Shown one piece after another: positions 6,527 to 11,338 of a DNA stretch of 11,338 bases. Source of the DNA: Candidatus Heimdallarchaeota archaeon (GTDB lineage: Archaea; Asgardarchaeota; Heimdallarchaeia; Heimdallarchaeales; Heimdallarchaeaceae); NCBI GenBank assembly GCA_023135215.1, contig JAGLTP010000118.1, forward strand, positions 1 to 11,338. The letters are read 5' to 3'. A program made the position numbers and the translations under genes. How positions within the stretch are numbered: the first letter of the stretch is position 1; every line of letters starts with the position of its first letter. A model generated the notes under the pieces. It saw nothing but the letters and a program-made list of their open reading frames with translations, was not told where the DNA came from and did no database searches.

Positions 6527-7500
6527 ATTAGCGACTCCCAAATAGTAGGTGCTGAATCAGGATAAAAGTTTCCGATATCTTTAATCTCAATTGCTATTTG
6601 TCCTGTTTTTCCATGAACTGAATAAGGCATTCGACTTACTCTTCGTGTGTCCATTGTAACTTTTCTATCAATCCTAGGGTACCTTCGAAGGATAAACTCG
6701 TCAGATAATTTTCTTCTGACTAATGTGTCATTAGGTATGATGATGTTATATTGATGATGATCAAATTGTTCACTCAATTGTACATTTTGAATGATTTCTT
6801 TAGCTTTATTTATGGAGATTCCAAGTTCTTTAAGTTGTTCAGGAGTTGACTTTTCTAAAAACGATTTAGCTACTAAAGAATAGATTCGATTCCTAAGTGG
6901 TTTTGCTTCATTTGGGATTTCTTCAATAGACTGCGTCCTTTTTTCATCATGTATAAAAGTCAAATAATTCAGAATTGCTACACGTTGCGCTTGATCGAAA
7001 TCTTGAGTGATTTTATCCATAACCCAGCCATGTACCCCTCTTCTTCCAGAAAAAATCCAGATCACTTCTTTAAATCCAAAATCATCTTTCATTGTTTCAT
7101 CGATGAAAGATGCAGCATCTTGAACAAGTGACCAGCATTCTTTGCAATACTGATATCCCTTACACCCACATTTTCGGACTAAATCGTACTCATCAATGTC
7201 AATATCAAAAATAAATTCTCTTCCCTTCCATTTTATTTTTTGTATTGGAGTTTCTCGTGATGGTGGTGTATCATATATAGCTCCTACATATGCATGTTTA
7301 ACTGCATTATTAATCATATATTCCCGCAATTGATCAGTGTTTTGAAAAGAAATGTTTCGAACAAACGCTTCCTTACCAACAACAAAACCAAATTCCCTGT
7401 TAGAAAAATTAGAGAGACCAATAAAAGACATAAAGTAATCCATTGGAAATTTTTTTTCATAATATTCAGCAAGGAATTCTGGTGTAAGTTCGTTTTTCAT
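6523..7500 (-). CDS. priS: DNA primase small (catalytic) subunit PriS
   Basis: This is the catalytic subunit of the archaeal/eukaryotic primase, which makes primers for DNA replication in complex with PriL. Starting at 7500 it has 325 residues, close to the family's 330-350. The catalytic acidic motif FDIDIDEYD has Asp residues at about 99, 101 and 103. The structural zinc site is CGCKGYQYCKEC, with Cys111, Cys113, Cys119 and Cys122. The nucleotide-binding motif SGRRGVH is at 151-157. The third catalytic Asp is probably Asp284 in VTMDTRRVSRMPYSVHGKTG. An upstream ATG at 7542 would overlap priL by 38 nt and add a very basic 14-residue stretch. The ATG at 7500 is preferred: it lies 4 nt after the priL stop, has AGAGGGA 7 nt ahead, and gives the usual short lead into the first helix (LAEYYEKKFP). 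It is the last gene of the dinB-priL-priS cluster. Confidence 0.96.
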   Translation of the reverse strand: MKNELTPEFLAEYYEKKFPMDYFMSFIGLSNFSNREFGFVVGKEAFVRNISFQNTDQLREYMINNAVKHAYVGAIYDTPPSRETPIQKIKWKGREFIFDIDIDEYDLVRKCGCKGYQYCKECWSLVQDAASFIDETMKDDFGFKEVIWIFSGRRGVHGWVMDKITQDFDQAQRVAILNYLTFIHDEKRTQSIEEIPNEAKPLRNRIYSLVAKSFLEKSTPEQLKELGISINKAKEIIQNVQLSEQFDHHQYNIIIPNDTLVRRKLSDEFILRRYPRIDRKVTMDTRRVSRMPYSVHGKTGQIAIEIKDIGNFYPDSAPTIWESLM

Positions 7501-7504
7501 TCTA

Positions 7505-8860
7505 TTATCCCTCTTCATTTTTTTCCTTGTTCTTTGCATCATCCTTCTGTTTCTTACTATGGAACCGTTTGTATACTTGTCTTGAATAATTAACCATATG
7601 ATTTACTCTATTCCCACCCATTCTCCACCCTGTGAGTAGATTGAAATATCTAGCACAAGCTGTTTGAAATCTCTGATTGATAATAAGTCTTGAAATATCT
7701 TCAATAGCTGTCTCTACAACCTCTGTGTTTCTGTCTGCTAAACCAACTCTGATGTCCTCAGAAAGATCCTCTAATTTCTTATGAGCCCAGTAACAGAAAA
7801 ATCCATCAATACATGTTTTACAGCTTGGTGGAGAATAATCTATTCCTCCTCCCTCTTTGCCATAAATATGTCTAATTTGATATCCCACTCTATTTTTGAA
7901 TTCATCAAACGACATCCCAACATTATCTACAGAATTTCGATACCAAAAAGCATATTGTTCCTCTATACTCATACCAACTCTCTTGAGATAGGTCCCAAGT
8001 TGCCAATTTTCAACATGAGAAAGGTGACCTTTTGCTTGTAAAACGGAAATTAATTCCCGAATACAAGGAGGAAAAGTTTCGGGTTTAGTGAATATTTCTT
8101 CTCCTGCTTCTATACCTAATTTTGATAAATCTCCTGACAAACGAGCTGATCTTGCGATTTCATCTATTTTGTCTTTTATGGGTTTGATAGTTACTTCCAA
8201 GCTTGAATCTTTCTCAACTATCGTCTTTGATTTCTCGATTATTCCTTTCAAATCCTTCTCAAATTCTCTTTTCACTGTCAGTCTGATATCCGCTAATCTA
8301 ACAATTGCCCATCCCTGATATAACAAAACTTTCTTTGCAGAAACTACAGATGGGATTTTGAAGAACTTAATCGCAATTCTTTTATCCAAATCTTTTACTT
8401 TTCCACCAAATTTACTACTTGAATATCTTTTTTTCTTTGGAGGAACATCAGCTAGATTGAATTTTTTGTGGATATTTATTCTGAAAATCTCATTAATTTC
8501 ATCTATTGTTTTAACATTTTCTTGACCATAGAGATCCATCAAAACATGAATCTTTTCATCGAAATTTGGGCTACTAACAAATCTAAATTCAAACAAATCT
8601 CCCTCAACTTCTACTAACCAGGAAGTTAATCTGGGATCCTTTGCAACTGCTAACCGTAGAAGGAAATGTCCTCCAATTTCCTGAACTTTCGTTTCTATCC
8701 ATTCTTCGTTTGACATCCATGTTGGTTTTTGTATTATCCATAAGTCTTCAGATAAAAATCTCTCTAATCTGGTATTTGCAAACTTGTACCAACTATTTAC
8801 ATCTATTGTGATGTCACCTGGATCTTTTAAGATATACCAATCTGGAAGTACGACAGACAT
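7505..8860 (-). CDS. priL: DNA primase large subunit PriL (4Fe-4S)
   Basis: The large subunit regulates PriS and binds template and primer through a C-terminal iron-sulfur domain. The protein has 451 residues, at the long end for archaeal PriL (often about 350-450). The C-terminal domain is well marked: FPPCIREL with Cys266, then GKEGGGIDYSPPSCKTC with Cys347 (and an extra Cys350), FFCYW with Cys356, and ACARYF with Cys402. The placing of Cys266, 347, 356 and 402 matches the four 4Fe-4S ligands of eukaryotic PRIM2 and archaeal PriL, so the cluster is expected to be intact. The N-terminal 250 residues are mostly helical. A lysine-rich linker (PPKKKRYSSSKFGGKVK, about 140-156) and a highly charged tail (KKQKDDAKNKEKNEEG) flank the folded parts. 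The gene starts 28 nt after dinB, with a weak site AAAGGA 7 nt before the ATG, and ends 4 nt before priS. No promoter is visible in the 28-nt gap, so co-transcription is likely. Confidence 0.95.
   Translation of the reverse strand: MSVVLPDWYILKDPGDITIDVNSWYKFANTRLERFLSEDLWIIQKPTWMSNEEWIETKVQEIGGHFLLRLAVAKDPRLTSWLVEVEGDLFEFRFVSSPNFDEKIHVLMDLYGQENVKTIDEINEIFRINIHKKFNLADVPPKKKRYSSSKFGGKVKDLDKRIAIKFFKIPSVVSAKKVLLYQGWAIVRLADIRLTVKREFEKDLKGIIEKSKTIVEKDSSLEVTIKPIKDKIDEIARSARLSGDLSKLGIEAGEEIFTKPETFPPCIRELISVLQAKGHLSHVENWQLGTYLKRVGMSIEEQYAFWYRNSVDNVGMSFDEFKNRVGYQIRHIYGKEGGGIDYSPPSCKTCIDGFFCYWAHKKLEDLSEDIRVGLADRNTEVVETAIEDISRLIINQRFQTACARYFNLLTGWRMGGNRVNHMVNYSRQVYKRFHSKKQKDDAKNKEKNEEG
7508..7514 (-). 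promoter_or_regulatory. Shine-Dalgarno site deciding the priS start
   Basis: On the minus strand AGAGGGA lies inside the last codons of priL and ends 7 nt before the ATG at 7500. This spacing and the GAGG core favour 7500 over the in-frame ATGs at 7542, 7539 and 7518, and point to coupled translation of the two primase subunits. Confidence 0.55.
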
Positions 8861-8888
8861 AGGATTTTCCTTTGCTTCTTTTAAACAC

Positions 8889-10031
8889 TTAATCTGTCTT
8901 ATTAAAAAATTGTGTTAACGTTTTTTGGTTATCGTCTATTTTTATAAGATTAGAGATTTTTACACCTACTAATCTTATCTTATCGGGAGCCCTATCTGAA
9001 AATTCTTCTAATAACAATGTTATAACTTCTCTCACCTGCTTTTCAGAATTGGCATAGCATTGCAGAGAATAGCTCCTTGTAAACGTTTCAAAATTCTGAA
9101 ATCTTATTTTTAAGGTAACTGTCTTAAAATTCATTCTTTTCTCTTTAGCTTTTGTTACTATAGTCTGAATTGAGGAATCCAAAGATACCCAGATATCTCC
9201 CCAACTTGAATATGTATGAAAGAAAGTTCTTTCTTCACTAATGGATTTTCTTTCTCTACTTACAAATTTTTCATTAGTTTTTTCTGTATTATATCCATTA
9301 ACTAATTTCCAAGTTTTTAAGCCATATTTACCAAATTTCTGATATACAAGCTGAAAAGGTATTTTTGCTAAATCCCCACAAGTATAAACTCCATTTCTAA
9401 CGAAGATTTCCTTACTTTTTTTTCCAACACCTGGAATCGCAGTAATATCTAAAGGGGCAAGAACATCTGCTATTTCAAGAGGTTTCAGTACAACGAGGCC
9501 ATCAGGTTTATCTGTTTCACTAGCTATTTTTGCTAGGATTTTATTTGGAGCAATCCCAACTGAACAAGTTAAGTGCTCACTCGCATAAATATCATCTTTT
9601 AATTCCATTGCTAGTTTTCTTGCTTCCTCATAGTCTGATACAATATCTGTCAAATCTAAATATGCTTCATCATTTCCTGCAACTTTCATTACGTTGGAAT
9701 AGTGCTTTAGAATACTCATAATATTGTTAGAAACTTTAGTATAGAGACTAAAAGTTCCTCTAACCATAACAACATGAGGACATAATTTAACAGCTTGGGA
9801 AACGGGCATCCCTGAATGTATACCATATTTCCTTGCTTCATAAGAACAAGTACTAACAACTCCCCTCTTTGTTTTAGGATTTCCTCCTACAATTATCGGT
9901 TTTCCAGCTAAAGAAGGATTTTCTCTGATTTCAACTGAAGCAAAAAATGCATCTAAATCCATATAGAGAATTATGGAATCAAATGATTGCTCTTTTTCAG
10001 AGAAATAAGTTGTTTGGTTGACAAGGGCCAT
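8889..10031 (-). CDS. dinB: DNA polymerase IV, Y-family (DinB/Dpo4-like)
   Basis: This translesion polymerase copies past damaged template bases. Its 380 residues compare with about 350 for Dpo4; the difference is an N-terminal extension of about 20 residues before the first catalytic motif. The palm has YMDLDAFFASVE with metal-binding Asp25 and steric-gate Phe30, and Asp121-Glu122 in GNDEAYLDLTD. SVGIAPNKILAKIASETDKP (157-176) is the conserved palm/thumb block. The thumb helix-hairpin-helix is IPGVGKKS (199-206), and the little-finger domain follows (about 255-362). The C-terminus is a textbook PIP box, Gln369-x2-Leu372-x2-Phe375-Phe376, for PCNA binding. The usual Ser-Ile before the catalytic Asp-Glu is Gly-Asn here. 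The gene has its own strong TATA box and heads the dinB-priL-priS cluster. A nearby ATG at 10036 is out of frame and not used. Confidence 0.97.
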   Translation of the reverse strand: MALVNQTTYFSEKEQSFDSIILYMDLDAFFASVEIRENPSLAGKPIIVGGNPKTKRGVVSTCSYEARKYGIHSGMPVSQAVKLCPHVVMVRGTFSLYTKVSNNIMSILKHYSNVMKVAGNDEAYLDLTDIVSDYEEARKLAMELKDDIYASEHLTCSVGIAPNKILAKIASETDKPDGLVVLKPLEIADVLAPLDITAIPGVGKKSKEIFVRNGVYTCGDLAKIPFQLVYQKFGKYGLKTWKLVNGYNTEKTNEKFVSRERKSISEERTFFHTYSSWGDIWVSLDSSIQTIVTKAKEKRMNFKTVTLKIRFQNFETFTRSYSLQCYANSEKQVREVITLLLEEFSDRAPDKIRLVGVKISNLIKIDDNQKTLTQFFNKTD

Positions 10032-10050
10032 GTCATGAGAAAATGGTCTT

Positions 10051-10063
10051 TTTAATATATAAA
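10051..10063 (-). promoter_or_regulatory. TATA box of the dinB-priL-priS cluster
   Basis: On the minus strand TTTATATATTAAA is a near-perfect archaeal TATA box centred 26 nt before the dinB ATG at 10031. Transcription should begin at or very near the start codon, so the dinB mRNA is probably leaderless. No Shine-Dalgarno sequence is present. Confidence 0.65.
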
Positions 10064-10066
10064 CCC

Positions 10067-10098
10067 AAAAAAAATAGAGAAAAAGAGATATTATCTCT
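10067..10098 (-). terminator. Hairpin plus U-tract terminator of the PLD/lamin-tail gene
   Basis: On the minus strand AGAGAT-AAT-ATCTCT forms a 6-bp stem with a 3-nt loop (7-bp arms if the loop is ignored), and the stop codon TAA lies in the loop region. It is followed by TTTTCTCT and then A and T8. Stem plus U-run resembles an intrinsic terminator, and it sits just upstream of the dinB TATA box, separating the two transcription units. The short AT-rich stem alone would be weak; the long T tract is the stronger part. Confidence 0.5.
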
Positions 10099-11338
10099 GT
10101 ATTTTTCTTCTTAAGAATACTACAACTAATGCAGCAATTGTTATTATTGGTAAAACTAGCAAAGTAGTAAATCCTGGACCATCTGGTTCTACTATTCCAG
10201 GTGTAGGCGTATCTATTACAAAATCTGCATCACAATCATCTGAATCTTCATTAGGTGGACTTCGCTGTAATGTCTCGTCTTCTCCTGTTGCACTTCCAGA
10301 CCAACTGATAACTCCGGATACAGATCCTGATCCCCATGCAACCGCATCTTTTATACTCTCATCTGGATCTTTGAGTATTATTTCATCGCCTGTATTTGCT
10401 AGAGCAATATCGCCTAATCCATAATCAGCAGCTGATACAGTAATTCCTAATGCACTCATCTCACTTACATAAGTTGAACTGCTTTGTGCAAATACCAATA
10501 CTTCATTCGCATTTATCTGAGCTCCATCTGGTATAGTATATTTCCCCTCATTATCCGTCAGTATCCATCCTTCAATGGCTAGTGCGAAACTAAAATAATT
10601 GTAAATCTCAACGAATTCACCATCTGGTTCAGTATTGGCATCGTATCTTACTTCCGTAATTAGAAGATTCCAATCAGCTGTATTCACTATGTTGATATTT
10701 TTCTCGATTTCTATAGGTGATCCTGCTGTGGGGGTTCCTATAACCTTCACTGTATGAATTCCATCTGCATAAGCAGTAGTATCTACTATGTGACCAACAA
10801 TTCCAACAGGACTGGCCCATGTATGAACTGAAACTGAATCTATGAGTAGTTCTCCTGATGTATATGTATTAACAGAAAATGATGCTTGGAAGTTGAAATT
10901 GCCATCTGCGATTCCTCCTCCTTTTGGTGATACAAGATCTACAGGTTTTGCAAAACCAGTAGGTGTTTCACTAACAACCCAATCCTCGTCAAAAACATCT
11001 TCGTAGTATGTTGCGATATTAGAGTTCTTTACAATAGCTCCTGATTCTCTATTATAGTCAACAGAGTTATTTGACCAATTAATGCTTGAAATTTGTACGG
11101 TCTCACCATCAACTAAAACAAACTTGTTGTGATTATGTCCTAAACCTTTGAAGAACTTAACCTGTATGCCGTGACTGATGAGAGTTTCAGTAACATTTTC
11201 ATTTGCGACTCCTGGTTCTGGAATTAGGACTCTTATAGAAACACCTCGTAGTGCAGCATCTAATACGTCATCTACCAAATCACAGTCAAATTTCATGTAT
11301 TGTAATTCTAGATCTATAGAAGTTGTAGCAGCATCAAT
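10091..11338 (-). CDS. Surface protein with phospholipase D-like domain, lamin-tail domain and C-terminal anchor (5' truncated)
   Basis: The frame stays open to the right edge, 14 codons beyond the ATG at 11296, and those codons (DAATTSIDLELQYMKF) continue a PLD-type fold, so the start is outside the window. About 415 residues are visible. Counting from the Met at 11296, a PLD half-domain has the catalytic His56-x-Lys58-x4-Asp63 in HNKFVLVDG, then SSINWSNNSVDYNRES and a terminal F-DEDW. This is the usual end of the C-terminal HKD repeat; any first HKD would lie upstream. A beta-rich Ig-like stretch covers about 110-205. A lamin-tail domain covers about 210-322 (LLITEVRYDANTEPDGEFVE, GWILTDNEG, YTIPDGAQI, VAWG). 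The C-terminus has a Pro/Glu/Asp linker, then GPGFTT, about 18 hydrophobic residues and RRKIQR. It resembles PGF-type archaeal sorting tails, perhaps the Heimdall type. PLD enzymes hydrolyse phosphodiesters; a surface nuclease or lipase is likely but the substrate is unknown. Confidence 0.88.
   Translation of the reverse strand: MDAATTSIDLELQYMKFDCDLVDDVLDAALRGVSIRVLIPEPGVANENVTETLISHGIQVKFFKGLGHNHNKFVLVDGETVQISSINWSNNSVDYNRESGAIVKNSNIATYYEDVFDEDWVVSETPTGFAKPVDLVSPKGGGIADGNFNFQASFSVNTYTSGELLIDSVSVHTWASPVGIVGHIVDTTAYADGIHTVKVIGTPTAGSPIEIEKNINIVNTADWNLLITEVRYDANTEPDGEFVEIYNYFSFALAIEGWILTDNEGKYTIPDGAQINANEVLVFAQSSSTYVSEMSALGITVSAADYGLGDIALANTGDEIILKDPDESIKDAVAWGSGSVSGVISWSGSATGEDETLQRSPPNEDSDDCDADFVIDTPTPGIVEPDGPGFTTLLVLPIITIAALVVVFLRRKIQR

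Noticed and set aside
6949..8318. Plus-strand frames of 60-99 codons opposite priS and priL (6949-7131, 7294-7593, 7781-8041, 8088-8318)
   Set aside because: They are antisense to catalytic and iron-sulfur motifs of the primase and have Phe/Ile/Ser-rich chance composition; none has a start signal.
8861..8871. AGGATTTTCCT before priL as a hairpin hiding the ribosome site
   Set aside because: The stem is only 4 bp with a 3-nt loop, too weak to control translation.
9530..9721. A 63-codon plus-strand frame opposite dinB
   Set aside because: It covers the conserved SVGIAPNK and DEAYLD motifs on the other strand and has no features of its own.
2462..10031. Possible defence, CRISPR or mobile-element cluster
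   Set aside because: All genes here are core or single metabolic genes with intact motifs; there are no direct repeats, terminal inverted repeats, integrase or transposase genes.

Overview
This AT-rich window is archaeal. It carries a transcription factor B gene, an archaeal-type alanyl-tRNA synthetase with an N-terminal zinc knuckle, both subunits of the eukaryotic-like archaeal primase, a Dpo4-like Y-family polymerase ending in a PCNA-binding PIP box, and a SepF-like protein. TATA boxes lie about 25-38 nt ahead of several start codons, which fits archaeal promoters and short-leader or leaderless mRNAs. The PGF-type C-terminal tail on a surface protein, the lamin-tail domain and the rather eukaryote-like iron-sulfur region of PriL make an Asgard (Heimdall-like) source plausible. 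That placement is inference and would need a phylogeny.

Layout, left to right. Positions 1-473 (+) are the C-terminal end of a membrane-anchored surface protein with a PKD-like domain, cut by the window edge. Three separate + strand genes follow: tfb (657-1613), a 77-residue CxxC/CxxC protein (1692-1925) and a SepF-like gene (2061-2429). alaS (2462-5221, -) converges on sepF and is divergent from an Eis-like acetyltransferase (5323-6510, +), with back-to-back TATA boxes in the 101 bp between them. The acetyltransferase converges on a minus-strand cluster transcribed dinB (8889-10031), priL (7505-8860), priS (6523-7500). The right end (10091-11338, -) is the C-terminal part of a secreted or surface protein with a phospholipase D HKD motif, a beta-rich region, a lamin-tail domain and a hydrophobic C-terminal anchor; it is cut by the right edge.

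Most of the window is core information processing: transcription initiation, tRNA charging, replication priming and lesion bypass. Cell-surface genes sit at both ends and a likely division protein in between. The most interesting arrangement is the tight dinB-priL-priS cluster, which suggests co-expression of a PCNA-bound translesion polymerase with the replicative primase. I see no rRNA or tRNA gene, CRISPR array, insertion sequence or integrase. There is no non-coding stretch over 300 bases; the longest gaps are 474-656 and 1926-2060. I did not find a clearly new multi-gene system. The best leads are the dinB-primase cluster, the PLD/lamin-tail surface protein, the divergent SepF and the small zinc-knuckle protein.
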